Part shown: positions 7,411-16,164 of the stretch, piece by piece
How positions within the stretch are numbered: position 1 is the stretch's first letter
Layout of the letters: every line of letters begins with the position of its first letter
Source of the DNA: Sedimenticola hydrogenitrophicus
Lineage (GTDB): Bacteria; Pseudomonadota; Gammaproteobacteria; Chromatiales; Chromatiaceae
Direction of reading: 5' to 3'
Length of the DNA stretch: 42,397 nucleotides
Assembly: GCF_025175675.1 (NCBI RefSeq)
Contig: NZ_JANIOA010000039.1
Span: 1-42,397 of the forward strand
Notes under the pieces: generated by a model
What the model saw: only the letters and a program-made list of their open reading frames with translations
Told to the model about the DNA's origin: nothing
Databases searched by the model: none
Position numbers and translations under genes: made by a program

Positions 7411-8759
7411 GGCGTCTGCTCCCCGGCCGCCAGGCGTGCCAGGCGCTGTTCAGTCGCCGGGTCCTGGACCGGTTTGAGCAGCATCTCCTGGATGGCCGGC
7501 ACCAGGTCCGAGATTACCACCTGTTCCCCCGGCTGCAGTCCGGCGGTGATGGTGGCGAAGCCGGGTTGCAGCATCTCCACCTCCACCTCACGGATCTCCA
7601 GCCGCTGCTGCCCGTTCACCACGTAGAGGCGCCCGGCATGCAGGGCGGAGCGCGGCACCACCAGGCTGTCGGGGCGGGCCTTGCCGGCCAGGGTGACCTG
7701 GACAAACAGCCCCTTCACCAGTGGTGGCCGGCGGCCCGGCATCACGTTGGCATAGGGCTCGTCCACCTCGACAATCACCCCGACGGTGCGCGTTTTCGGG
7801 TCCAGGGTATCGCTCAATCGGGCGAAGCGGGCCTCCCAGGAGGCACTCAACCCGTTCTCCCGCAGCGTGGCCGTAGCGCTCAGCCCGATCTGCTGCAGGG
7901 CATCGCCCGGGTCCAGGTTGAGCACATCGATGGGGCGGCCGGCGTGCACCAGGTGGCTCATCTGGGTGATGGGGATCTGGATCTCGATCTCGGCCTTGTC
8001 CAGGGCGTCGGCGGCCACCAGCAGTTCACCCTCGCGCACATACTGCCCCTGTTCCACGTTCACCTCGGCAATCCGGCTGGTGAAGGGGAGGCGGATCTCG
8101 GTATTGGCGAGGCTGCGGCGCGCGCTCGCCAGGGTGGCCATGTGGCGTGCCTGCTGTGCCTCCAGCAGTGCCTTCTGGCTGGGGAACAGGTTAAGGGTGT
8201 TGACCTGCGCCTGCACGCTCTGTTGCTGGGCCAGCAGGCTGCGTTCCTGGCTCTCCAGGTCGGAGCGGCTGATGCCCCCCTTGCCCACCAGTTGGCGCTT
8301 GCGCTCCAGCTCTTTCCGGTTTAACCCCAGGGCGGACTGCTCGATCTTCAGCGATGCCTCGGTATTGCTGGCCTTGGCGGCCAGTTCGTCGAGCTGCGCC
8401 CGGGTGGCCTGGATATCCGCCTCGGCCTGGGCGATGGCCAGCTCGTAATCCGCCGGGTCGATGCGCAGGATCAGGCTCTCCGCCTCCAGGATGGCCCCCT
8501 TCTGCAGCGCCGGCAGTTTCTCCACGATCTTGCCCTTGACCTGGGCCACCGCCTCCCAGGTGCGGCTGGGCCTGACGGTGCCGTGTCCCTGGGCGGTCGG
8601 TATTACGTCGAGGCTGGGCGCGCGGATCACGCGCACCAGGCGGGCCTGCTCCTGGCGCGCCTCCTGTAGCGGTGGATTACTGCTCTGTTTGAGCGCCATC
8701 AGGGCGGCGACACCGGCGACGACCGGGATCAGGATGACCCACTTTTTGCTGATGGGCAT
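7407..8759 (-). CDS. RND periplasmic adaptor (membrane fusion protein)
   Basis: The 450-residue HlyD/AcrA-like adaptor is anchored by an N-terminal helix (KKWVILIPVVAGVAALMAL) with no lipobox cysteine. A biotinyl-lipoyl half-motif follows (GKIVEKLPALQKGAILEAE), then a long alpha-helical hairpin (about 110-215, rich in Glu/Gln/Ala/Leu), the second lipoyl half (RLPFTSRIAEVNVEQGQYV), beta-barrel, and a membrane-proximal domain ending in PGEQVVISDL. It bridges the inner-membrane pump encoded immediately downstream and an outer-membrane channel. The stop codon overlaps the start of the pump gene by 4 bp, so the two are translationally coupled. The MerR-type gene at 9111 is transcribed divergently from a 351-bp gap. 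Confidence 0.92.
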   Translation of the reverse strand: MPISKKWVILIPVVAGVAALMALKQSSNPPLQEARQEQARLVRVIRAPSLDVIPTAQGHGTVRPSRTWEAVAQVKGKIVEKLPALQKGAILEAESLILRIDPADYELAIAQAEADIQATRAQLDELAAKASNTEASLKIEQSALGLNRKELERKRQLVGKGGISRSDLESQERSLLAQQQSVQAQVNTLNLFPSQKALLEAQQARHMATLASARRSLANTEIRLPFTSRIAEVNVEQGQYVREGELLVAADALDKAEIEIQIPITQMSHLVHAGRPIDVLNLDPGDALQQIGLSATATLRENGLSASWEARFARLSDTLDPKTRTVGVIVEVDEPYANVMPGRRPPLVKGLFVQVTLAGKARPDSLVVPRSALHAGRLYVVNGQQRLEIREVEVEMLQPGFATITAGLQPGEQVVISDLVPAIQEMLLKPVQDPATEQRLARLAAGEQTP

Positions 8760-9036
8760 GGTTTCAGTACTCCGAGGGTTGGCTGTTTCTTATTCGGCTG
8801 GGTATGACGGGCAGGTCACGGCAGGGTGCCGGATAGTCTAGATTGATATTAAGTGTTGTGCCGATTCTACGCGATGCGAAATATCAAGCCAGGTGATTTT
8901 TTAGGCATCACGGCGTTAACCAGGATTCCGCTGAGATATGTCAGCACTGGAGGCCGCTAAAAGTCACACCTATTTCCCGCATTCATCGCACAGAACCGAC
9001 CTGCCCGGAGTCTGGCGTGCGATCTGCTGAATTCTG
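8760..9036. other. Intergenic region between RND operon and MerR gene
   Basis: There is no gene here. AT-rich stretches around 8840-8910 are the likely site of the RND operon promoter on the minus strand, but I cannot assign -35 and -10 boxes with confidence. No repeat element was recognised. Confidence 0.4.
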
Positions 9037-9067
9037 TTGACCCTGCAGTGGGTTTAGGCTTTAGAGT
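9037..9067 (+). promoter_or_regulatory. Candidate MerR-type promoter of the regulator gene
   Basis: TTGACC (9037-9042) and TAGAGT (9062-9067) are separated by 19 bp. This long spacer is the hallmark of promoters that MerR-family activators twist into an active form. A short dyad (ACCC-N6-GGGT) covers 9040-9053. The -10 matches consensus at 4 of 6, so this is tentative. A second dyad, TCACTT-N7-AAGTGA, lies at 9079-9097 just before the ribosome-binding site AAGGAGG (9101-9107). Confidence 0.35.
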
Positions 9068-9110
9068 CGACCTTGTATTCACTTGATATAAAAGTGATTT
9101 AAGGAGGTTT

Positions 9111-9518
9111 ATGGATGAAGTGTTGACTATCGGGCAGCTTGCCCAGCGTGCGGGGATCAGTGTATCGGCGATACGTTTTTATGAACAGAAGGGGTTGATC
9201 GACGGCCCGCCCCGGAACAAATCCGGTTACCGGACCTACCCCCTGAAGATGATTGAGCGGGTCCGTTTCATCAAGAACTGCCGGGGCCTGGGTTTCCCGC
9301 TGCGCAGCGTGACGGAATTGCTGAAGCTCTGTTATCCGGAAAACGACGAAATCGAGTGCTCCCGGGTTCAGGAACGGATCCAGCGGCAGCATGAACTGGT
9401 GTTGAATCAGTTTGAGGAGCTGAACCGGCGGCGGGCAAAGCTGGAAAGGCTGCTGGAGGCCTGTCCTTGTGAGGATGGCTGGCAGGAGTGCGACTTTATC
9501 CAGGTCATGCTGGATTAG
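9111..9518 (+). CDS. MerR family transcriptional regulator, metal-sensor-like
   Basis: The 135-residue regulator has an N-terminal MerR winged helix (LTIGQLAQRAGISVSAIRFYEQKGLI, then SGYRTY), a dimerisation helix rich in charged residues (about 84-118), and a C-terminal cysteine cluster. Cys83, Cys118, Cys120 and Cys127 (motifs EIECS and CPCEDGWQEC) are placed like the metal ligands of ZntR, CueR and CadR. That suggests sensing of a soft or divalent metal, but a SoxR-like or organic ligand role cannot be excluded. AAGGAGG directly precedes the ATG. The gene is divergent from the RND pump operon and may control it, though the best MerR-type promoter found drives the regulator itself. Confidence 0.85.
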   Translation: MDEVLTIGQLAQRAGISVSAIRFYEQKGLIDGPPRNKSGYRTYPLKMIERVRFIKNCRGLGFPLRSVTELLKLCYPENDEIECSRVQERIQRQHELVLNQFEELNRRRAKLERLLEACPCEDGWQECDFIQVMLD

Positions 9519-9843
9519 ACCGCGTGTTCCGGGCAACTCTTGCAAGAATGCCAGGCGCGCTGGGGAAAGCAGGCGCTCTATTTTAAACTCCGCGCTCTTG
9601 GTGCCTTGGCGGGAGCTCATCTGGCATTCAGTGGATGTTTGTGGACGTAGGGTGCGGTGAGCTTGCGAACCGCACCAAGCCTCGCTGGAAACGGCAGCAC
9701 CCCTTTGATGCGGTTCGCTTCACTCACCGCATCCTACAAGTTTTCCGGGGCTCTGTTCCGATCAATTCAACCCCGACGAGGGGTGGCTTCCCCCCGTTCT
9801 TCATGAGCAATTTTTGAAATGAGCGGGCGGGACCGCTGACCGC
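9519..9843. repeat. Non-coding gap with REP-like palindrome (arms at 9647-9737)
   Basis: There is no gene. A palindromic element runs from 9647 (GTAGGGTGCGGTGAG) to 9737 (CTCACCGCATCCTAC), with inner arms GCGAACCGCACC and GATGCGGTTCGC. This is the layout of a REP/BIME-like unit. Just upstream (about 9578-9620) a stretch around GCTCTTGGTGCCTTGGCGGG resembles another dispersed non-coding repeat known to me from other genomes; copy number here is unknown. Confidence 0.55.
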
Positions 9844-12123
9844 TCAGGACTCCTCGACCGGCTCTGAAAAGGAGCACTCCTTCTGCGGGCAGACCTTCTC
9901 GGTGCCATTGCGCTTGGTGGTCTTGATGGTGAGGATGGGCCAGCCGCAGCTGGGGCAGGGCTCGGCAATCGGCTCGTTCCAGGTGGCGTAATCACAACCC
10001 GGGTAGGTGGAGCAGGAGTAAAATATCTTGCCGCGGCGCGATTTGCGCTTCATCAGCGTGCCCTTGGCGCATTTCGGACAGGTGACACCGGTATCTTCAG
10101 GTTTCTCCAGCGGCTCGATGTGACGACAGGCGGGATAGTTGCTGCAGCCGATGAACTTGCCGTACTTGCCCCGTTTGATCACCAGGTCGGACTGGCATTC
10201 GGGACACTGCCTGCCCTCGACGATGGTCGGCTCTTCCTGCTCCCGCTTGTCGCCGTTCAGATCGCGGGTGTAGTCGCACTCGGGGTAGTTGGTGCAGCCG
10301 ATGAAGCGGCCGTGCCGTCCCAGGCGGATGGAGAGCGGCTTGCCACAACTGGGGCAGGCCTCATCCAGGGCTTCGTGGGTCACATCGCTACGCTTGACGT
10401 TCTCTTCGGTATGGTCGATGCGCTCCTTGAAGGGCGCCCAGAACTGGCGCAGCAGCGGCACCCACTCCTGTTCGCCGCGCGCGATGGCGTCCAGTTCGTC
10501 TTCCAGCCGCGCGGTAAAGTCGTAGTCCACGTAGCGGGTGAAGTACTGGGTCAGGAACCTGTTAACCACCCGGCCGACGTCGCTGGGGTGGAAGCGTTTC
10601 TTCTCCAACTGCACGTATTCGCGATCCTGCAGGGTGGAGATGATCGCGGCGTAGGTGGAGGGGCGGCCGATGCCGTGCTCCTCCAGGGCCTTGACCAGAC
10701 TCGCCTCGCTGTAGCGTGGTGGCGGCTCGGTGAAGTGCTGTTCCGGACGGATCCCGTTCAGGGTGATCAGTTCGCCCTCTTGCAGCGGCGGCAGCAGTTT
10801 CTCGTCGCCATCGCCCTTCTTGGCGTCATCGACGCTCTCCATGTAGACGGTCATGAAGCCCGCGTTGGCTACGGTGGAGCCGTTGGCGCGGAAGTTGTTG
10901 CCCGCTCCGCAGGAGAGATCCGCCGCCACGGTGTCGATGGTGGCGTGGATCATCTGGCAGGCGACGGTGCGCTTCCAGATCAGTTCGTAGAGCCGGTACT
11001 GGTCCTTGGTCAGGTGGCTGAGCAGCGACTCCGGGGTGCGCTGCACCGAGGTGATGCGGATCGCCTCGTGCGCCTCCTGGGCGTTTTTTGACTTGGTCTT
11101 GAAGCTGCGCGGCTGCGCGGGCAGTTGCTCGGCACCGTACTGGCCGGCGATGAATTCGCGCAGTTCGCCGACGGCGTCGTCGGAGAGATTGACCGAATCG
11201 GTACGCATGTAGGTGATCAGGCCGATAGCGCCGCCGCCGGTGTCGATGCCCTCGTACAGCTGTTGCGCGGTGCGCATGGTTCGCTGCGCGGTGAAGCCGA
11301 GCTTGCGCGCGGCCTCCTGCTGCAGGGTCGAGGTGGTGAAGGGAGCGGCCGGGTTGCGCTTGCGCTGCTTCTTCTGGACCTGCTCCACCTTCAGCCGGCC
11401 GCCGGCGGCCGCCAGCAGCTGCTGTTCGGCGGCCGTGGCCGCCTCGCCGTTGTCGATGTCGAACTGATCGAGCTTGTTACCCTGGTAGTGGGTCAGCTTG
11501 GCGCTGAACGGCTGCGCCTGTTTGCTCAGGTCCGCCTCGATGGTCCAGTATTCCCGGCTGACGAAGGCCTCGATCTCCTCCTCGCGCTCGACGATCATGC
11601 GCAGGGCCGGGCTCTGCACCCGTCCCGCCGAGAGGCCGCGGCGGATCTTTTTCCACAGCAGCGGCGACAGATTGAAGCCCACCAGATAATCCAGGGCACG
11701 CCGTGCCTGCTGGGCGTTGACCAGGTCCATGGAGAGGGTGCGGGGTTTCGCCACCGCCTCCCGGATCGCCTTCTGGGTGATCTCATTGAACACCACGCGC
11801 TGTACTTCCTTGTCCTTCAGCAGCTTGCGGTTATTCAGCAGCTCATAGAGATGCCAGGAGATCGCCTCGCCTTCGCGATCCGGGTCAGTTGCCAGCAGCA
11901 GGGTGTCCGACTTCTTCAGCGCCTTGGCGATCGCCTGCACATGCCGGTCGTTACGTTCGATGACCTGGTACTTCATGCTGAAATCGTTGTCGGGATCCAC
12001 CGCCCCCTCTTTCGGCACCAGGTCCCGGACATGGCCGTAGGAGGCCAGCACCTCGTAGTCCGGACCCAGGTATTTCTTGATGGTTTTACATTTGGCGGGT
12101 GATTCTACAATTACCAGCTTCAT
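9844..12123 (-). CDS. topA: DNA topoisomerase I (type IA)
   Basis: The 759-residue enzyme relaxes negative supercoils through a transient 5'-phosphotyrosine link. The Toprim domain opens the protein (MKLVIVESPAKCKTIKKYLG) and has the acidic triad Asp80, Asp82 and Glu84/86 in LLLATDPDREGEA. The active-site tyrosine is Tyr305 in GLITYMRTDS. The C-terminus has four zinc-ribbon-type modules, beginning CPSCGKPL, CPECQSDL, CPKCAKGT and CPSCGWPI, each with paired cysteines. E. coli TopA is 865 residues, and this form is shorter at the C-terminus. I chose the ATG at 12123 because homology starts at MKLV; upstream in-frame codons add 16 unrelated residues. It lies downstream of smg, a common gammaproteobacterial arrangement. 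Confidence 0.97.
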   Translation of the reverse strand: MKLVIVESPAKCKTIKKYLGPDYEVLASYGHVRDLVPKEGAVDPDNDFSMKYQVIERNDRHVQAIAKALKKSDTLLLATDPDREGEAISWHLYELLNNRKLLKDKEVQRVVFNEITQKAIREAVAKPRTLSMDLVNAQQARRALDYLVGFNLSPLLWKKIRRGLSAGRVQSPALRMIVEREEEIEAFVSREYWTIEADLSKQAQPFSAKLTHYQGNKLDQFDIDNGEAATAAEQQLLAAAGGRLKVEQVQKKQRKRNPAAPFTTSTLQQEAARKLGFTAQRTMRTAQQLYEGIDTGGGAIGLITYMRTDSVNLSDDAVGELREFIAGQYGAEQLPAQPRSFKTKSKNAQEAHEAIRITSVQRTPESLLSHLTKDQYRLYELIWKRTVACQMIHATIDTVAADLSCGAGNNFRANGSTVANAGFMTVYMESVDDAKKGDGDEKLLPPLQEGELITLNGIRPEQHFTEPPPRYSEASLVKALEEHGIGRPSTYAAIISTLQDREYVQLEKKRFHPSDVGRVVNRFLTQYFTRYVDYDFTARLEDELDAIARGEQEWVPLLRQFWAPFKERIDHTEENVKRSDVTHEALDEACPSCGKPLSIRLGRHGRFIGCTNYPECDYTRDLNGDKREQEEPTIVEGRQCPECQSDLVIKRGKYGKFIGCSNYPACRHIEPLEKPEDTGVTCPKCAKGTLMKRKSRRGKIFYSCSTYPGCDYATWNEPIAEPCPSCGWPILTIKTTKRNGTEKVCPQKECSFSEPVEES

Positions 12124-12263
12124 CGGATCGGATCGGTTCGGTTGTTTAAAGTTGTCAGCTAAATTTATCAATGCAGACAGAGGATGGTCTGTCCGCGAGC
12201 ATTCAGCAGTAAGAAAATTGTCAGTCTGACGGACCCAAACGGGTTATTAGGCGATTGCCGGAT

Positions 12264-12391
12264 ATGAACATCCTGGATTGCGTAGGATTTTCGTTTCCCT
12301 GCAAGGCGCCCCAGGCGAGCATAGTCGGACTATGTGATGCCTGGGGCAACGCCGCAGGGGGACGAAAAGACCAGCAAGCCGGGATGTTCAT
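12264..12391. repeat. Large imperfect palindromic element between smg and topA
   Basis: Outer arms ATGAACATCC (12264-12273) and GGGATGTTCAT (12381-12391) enclose a second pair (TTTTCGTTTCCCTGC and GCAGGGGGACGAAAA) and a centre with CATAGTCGGACTATG. The whole 128-bp unit can fold on itself. It is non-coding and lies in the 282-bp gap between smg and topA, so it could affect topA expression. From memory, similar folded units are dispersed in related genomes. Confidence 0.6.
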
Positions 12392-12405
12392 TGACAGAAA
12401 TCGCC

Positions 12406-12882
12406 TTAGTGCAGATAGGCAGGGATGTCGTTGTACACCAACTCTTCCATCTGTGCAAAAGCGCTCTCCTGGCCCGGTTGGTTGATCAACACCATCAGTA
12501 CGACCCACTTGATCTCTTCGACCCCGATGGTAGGGGTGCCCAGGGCGATGGCCCGGTCGATCACCAGCTCACGCCCTGCCGGTTCAAGGATGGCGTTCTG
12601 TTCCAGGAACATCAGCAGGCCGCGTGAATCGGTATCGATGCGGCGCTGCTCATCCGCGGTGTAGATGCGCATGGCGCCCTGGGGCTGGTGGTGGAAGTTA
12701 TCCGGCGTCTGCCGTTCGGCCAGTTCGTCCATCCATTGGAAGGCCTTATCGACCTCCTGCTCGGGAAAGCCGGCCTGGATCAGTTCATCATGGATCTGGC
12801 CCTGGTCGGAAATAGAGTCCTGATCACTGTCCATGTAGTTCTCATAGAGGTAGATCAGGATATCGACTACGTTTTCGTTCAT
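12406..12882 (-). CDS. smg: Smg family protein (DUF494)
   Basis: The 158-residue acidic protein begins MNENVVDILIYLYENYMD, the signature start of Smg/DUF494. It continues through a helical region (LIQAGFPEQEVDKAFQWMDELAE), a YTADEQRRIDTDSRGLLMFLEQ block and the C-terminal IKWVVLMVLINQPGQE. The family is nearly always encoded between dprA and topA, as it is here, but its function is not established. I chose the ATG at 12882 because conservation begins there; the earlier in-frame start adds 19 unrelated residues. About 90 bp separate it from dprA. Confidence 0.93.
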   Translation of the reverse strand: MNENVVDILIYLYENYMDSDQDSISDQGQIHDELIQAGFPEQEVDKAFQWMDELAERQTPDNFHHQPQGAMRIYTADEQRRIDTDSRGLLMFLEQNAILEPAGRELVIDRAIALGTPTIGVEEIKWVVLMVLINQPGQESAFAQMEELVYNDIPAYLH

Positions 12883-12972
12883 GCTGCGTCCTTCACTGGG
12901 AGCCTGTCGGTCAAGCCGACAGACTCCTGGCAATGCCAATAAATGCCGGTAAAATCTGGGAAAATCTGCAAA

Positions 12973-14160
12973 CTATTGGGGTTCGGTGCCCATCTTTCCG
13001 GTTCGACTATAACGTCCGCCGGGCGCAGCTGAGACAAAACCTTCAAGCTCAAGTAGCAGAAGCATGGAGGAAACCGCGTCCGCGGTCAATCCGCTGCGCT
13101 GAATCAGCAGATCCACCGGTGCTGGATCAAAATCCAGGGCCGCCATCAGTTGTTGGTACTCCTGGTCCCATTTCCTCGGCTCGGGTTCGACCGGATCCGC
13201 CGCTTGCGTGGCTGCCGCGACCAGGCTGCCGAGCAGTGGTCCCAGCTCCTCCAGGATGTCTTCCGCCGTCTCCACCAGTTTGGCCCCCTGGCGGATCAGC
13301 GCATGGCAACCGCGGGCCAGCGGGTTGTGGATGGAGCCCGGTATGGCGAATACCTCCCGCCCCTGGTCCGTGGCCAGCCGTGCGGTGATCAGTGAGCCGC
13401 TCTTCTGCGCCGCCTCTACCACCAGGGTGCCGATACTGAGGCCACTGATGATGCGGTTGCGGCGCGGGAAATTGGCCGGCAGCGGCGGGGTGCCGGGCGG
13501 CAGTTCCGAGATCAGCGCGCCTTGTTCGGCAATTCGGTGGGCGAGGTCGCGGTGGCTGGCGGGATAGACCCGGTCCAGGCCGGTGCCGGTGACCGCCAGG
13601 GTGGGCGTGTCGGTCCGCAACGCGCCGCGGTGGGCCGCGCCATCGATACCCGCGGCCAGCCCGCTGGTGATCACCAGGCCGGCTTGGGCCAGAAAGCGGG
13701 CGAAATCCATGGCGGTCTGCTGGCCGCTCGGGGTCGGGTTCCTGGAGCCGACGATTGCCAGTTGTGCCATCTCCAGGATTGACGGGTCGCCCTGAACGAA
13801 CAGCAGGGGAGGCGGGTCTTCGATCTCCTTGAGCAGTGCCGGATAGCGGGCGTCCCGCAGGGTGAGGAGGGTGCGGTCGTCCCCCTCCAGCCAGCGCAGG
13901 TCCCGTTCCACCCGATCCCAGTCCGGGGCGCGCAACCAGGCGATGCTCTCCGGCCGAAGTCCGTTGTGGGCGGGATGCTGGGCGCCGAACAGGGGGTAGG
14001 GATCCCCGCCGCTGAAGCCCAGCAAGCGGTTGATACCGCGGCTGCCGAGTCCCGGGGTGTGCAGCAGCGCCAGCCAGTAAGCGGGGTCGGCCGCCGGATG
14101 TTCGCAGTTCCCTTCCCTGGTCTGCCGAGTGACCGGGTCACTCTTCTCCTGAATGGACAT
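12973..14160 (-). CDS. dprA: DNA processing protein DprA (Smf)
   Basis: DprA loads RecA on incoming single-stranded DNA during natural transformation. The 395-residue protein has an N-terminal helical part, then the Rossmann-like DprA core: AIVGSRNPTPSG (about 150), GLVITSGLAAGIDGAAHRGAL, AVTGTGLDRVYPASHRDLA, and EAAQKSGSLITARLATDQGREVFAIPGS. A C-terminal winged helix (about 325-395) ends in AAPGGRYSR. Length is close to E. coli Smf (374). The next gene downstream is smg. Presence of dprA does not by itself show competence, as it is conserved widely. Confidence 0.96.
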   Translation of the reverse strand: MSIQEKSDPVTRQTREGNCEHPAADPAYWLALLHTPGLGSRGINRLLGFSGGDPYPLFGAQHPAHNGLRPESIAWLRAPDWDRVERDLRWLEGDDRTLLTLRDARYPALLKEIEDPPPLLFVQGDPSILEMAQLAIVGSRNPTPSGQQTAMDFARFLAQAGLVITSGLAAGIDGAAHRGALRTDTPTLAVTGTGLDRVYPASHRDLAHRIAEQGALISELPPGTPPLPANFPRRNRIISGLSIGTLVVEAAQKSGSLITARLATDQGREVFAIPGSIHNPLARGCHALIRQGAKLVETAEDILEELGPLLGSLVAAATQAADPVEPEPRKWDQEYQQLMAALDFDPAPVDLLIQRSGLTADAVSSMLLLLELEGFVSAAPGGRYSRTGKMGTEPQ

Positions 14161-14238
14161 CGGCGCGTGAAAATCCTCGGTAAGTCCTGAGTATGGCTTT
14201 CAATAGTCGTTTAGTTATCCAGGCCCGGTCAAGAAGAA

Positions 14239-14315
14239 ACCACGGATGGACACGGATTCACACAGATCAGGAGATGAAGATTCCGAATCCGTGTTATCTG
14301 TGTGAATCCGTGGTT
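14239..14315. repeat. Inverted repeat in lysM-dprA gap
   Basis: CACGGATTCACACAGAT (14251-14267) is repeated in exact reverse complement at 14296-14312, each flanked by ACCACGGAT-like sequence. This type of repeat (ACGGATTCACACAGAT) is one I know from many environmental genomes. It lies between the LysM gene and dprA and could form a stable hairpin in the transcript. Confidence 0.6.
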
Positions 14316-14378
14316 CTCCAGGCTCCTGGAGACACTGATGCTGAGCCCCGCCAAATTCAGTATTGCTGAATCATCCCC

Positions 14379-15416
14379 TTAGGGGTTATGCACCCGGTCC
14401 AGCACGTGAATGGCGCGGCTGGCCTTCATGATCAGGGCGAAACTGACCCGGTCGAAGGTGCGGAACACCATCAGGGTGCCGGCCGGCTCGTCCGGCAGGG
14501 TCACGGTCTCCCCGGCGGTCTTGGAGACGACGTCCCGAATGGTCTCGCCCCGGTGGTCGATGGTCAGGACGCTGCCGGGCTCAAGGCCGTCACTGGCGCC
14601 ACGGTCCAGGACCACCACATTGAACTGGCCGATCTGGGTGACCCCGTTGAGCACCGAGATGATGCTGCCGTTGACCTCCTGCTTGGGCGCGGCAGGGAAG
14701 AAGGTGTTCAGCGGGGTGTCCGCTACCACCGGCAACAGGCGGTCGCCCTTGACGGTCTCCAGCTCCATGTTGCTGAGCATCAGGGTGGCCGGGTCGCCGG
14801 GCTGCAGCAGATCGCTGCTGCTGATGTAGAGCGCCTCGTAACCGAGGATTTCACCGGTCTCGGCGTCCTTGTAGGCGTCGCCTGGCCGAACCACATCAAA
14901 TTTTCTGTTGTCTGTAGTGTCGATGGCGCGGACATAGGCCTTGACGTCATTGCTGCCGAGAATGTGCTCTTCGGCGAAGGCGACCACGTACGGGGCACTG
15001 TCCAGCTGATCCTGATCCATGACATAGGGACGGGTGAGGAACTGGTGGATGGCATCGATCGGGATGGCCGGGATGGCGCCATCCAGCGGCGTGGAACGGA
15101 TCTGGGGCGAGAGCTGCACCAGCGAACCACGTTCCAGACCCAGACGCAGCTGCCCGTTTACATAGGTCATTGTGATAATATCACCGGGGTAGATCAGGTG
15201 CGGGTTGGCGATCTGCGGATTGACATACCAGACATCGGGCCAGAGCCAGGGATCCCGCAGGAAGCGTCCGGCGATATCCCACAGGGTGTCCCCCTTGACC
15301 ACCACGTACCGGTCGGGGTGGTCGGGATTGACGGCGACCGGTTCGGCAGCCAGTGCGCCCCAGGAGATGAGCAGGCCAAATACCAGGCAGGCGAGCTTGT
15401 TGCTAGACGTAGACAT
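14379..15416 (-). CDS. LysM peptidoglycan-binding domain protein, periplasmic
   Basis: The 345-residue protein starts with a signal peptide (KLACLVFGLLISWGALAAEP). One LysM module follows at about 33-82 (YVVVKGDTLWDIAGRFLRDP ... NPHLIYPGDIITM), which binds N-acetylglucosamine chains of peptidoglycan. The rest (about 100-345) is a beta-rich region without a named domain that I can assign. Genes of this kind regularly lie upstream of dprA and divergent from def in Gammaproteobacteria. The likely role is cell-envelope related but unproven. After the stop on the minus strand, short stems (CCCC-TAA-GGGG and ATTCAG-N5-CTGAAT at about 14350-14385) may act as a weak terminator. Confidence 0.88.
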   Translation of the reverse strand: MSTSSNKLACLVFGLLISWGALAAEPVAVNPDHPDRYVVVKGDTLWDIAGRFLRDPWLWPDVWYVNPQIANPHLIYPGDIITMTYVNGQLRLGLERGSLVQLSPQIRSTPLDGAIPAIPIDAIHQFLTRPYVMDQDQLDSAPYVVAFAEEHILGSNDVKAYVRAIDTTDNRKFDVVRPGDAYKDAETGEILGYEALYISSSDLLQPGDPATLMLSNMELETVKGDRLLPVVADTPLNTFFPAAPKQEVNGSIISVLNGVTQIGQFNVVVLDRGASDGLEPGSVLTIDHRGETIRDVVSKTAGETVTLPDEPAGTLMVFRTFDRVSFALIMKASRAIHVLDRVHNP

Positions 15417-15548
15417 GGCGATCCCTTTGCGTTGACTGTTGGTTCCGGATGACCAGTAAATCCGGCCGGATGGGTGGCCCAGAATCCTGTATCATCATAA
15501 TGTTAGCGAATTATTCTAGCTTTGTACTATAGATTGACGGAAAACCCA

Positions 15549-16076
15549 ATGGCAATTCTGAACATACTCCATTTTCCCGACCCCAGATTGCGTAATAAAG
15601 CACAGGTTGTGAAAACTTTTGACGCTGATTTGCGCAAACTGGCCGCCGATATGCTGGAAACCATGTACCAGGCCCCCGGTATCGGCCTGGCGTCGATTCA
15701 GGTGAACGACCCGCGCCGGCTGGTGGTGATCGATGTCTCGGAAAATCATGATGACCCGCTCTGCCTGGTCAATCCGGTGATCCTGGAGAAGCACGGCGAA
15801 CACAAGATGGACGAGGGCTGTCTGTCGGTGCCCGGGGTGTTTGAACCGGTCGTCAGGGCGACCGATATCAAGGTGCGGGCGCAGAATCTGGACGGCGAGG
15901 CCATCGAATTTGAGGCGGACGACCTGCTGGCGGTCTGTATCCAGCATGAACTGGACCACCTGGAGGGTAAGCTGTTCATCGACAACCTGTCCAATCTGAA
16001 GAGGCAGCGGATCCGCAAGAAGCTGGAAAAAGAGAGCCGGCAGGAGCATCCGGATGCGGTCGGCCAAGCGCTTTGA
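15549..16076 (+). CDS. def: Peptide deformylase
   Basis: This metalloenzyme removes the formyl group from the N-terminal methionine of new proteins. The 175-residue product has all three signatures: GIGLASIQV (about 44-52; the usual form is GxGLAAxQ, with Ser replacing the second Ala), EGCLSVPGV with metal ligand Cys91, and QHELDHLEG with His133, catalytic Glu134 and His137. Length fits E. coli Def (169). I chose the ATG at 15549, where conservation starts; an upstream in-frame TTG adds nine residues. It is first in the plus-strand block and divergent from the LysM gene. A loose promoter, TACTAT at 15525-15530, is possible. Confidence 0.97.
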   Translation: MAILNILHFPDPRLRNKAQVVKTFDADLRKLAADMLETMYQAPGIGLASIQVNDPRRLVVIDVSENHDDPLCLVNPVILEKHGEHKMDEGCLSVPGVFEPVVRATDIKVRAQNLDGEAIEFEADDLLAVCIQHELDHLEGKLFIDNLSNLKRQRIRKKLEKESRQEHPDAVGQAL

Positions 16077-16164
16077 GCCGCTTTGAATGGAGCCGCCACG
16101 GTTTCCGTACGCTCCGTGATTCCCGTCGTGACGGCCTGAGCGGCCACGAGAATCGAGAATAATA

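Noticed and set aside
9790-9850. Terminator after topA
   Set aside because: A GAGCGG/CCGCTC stem is present on the minus strand but the loop is long and no T-run follows.
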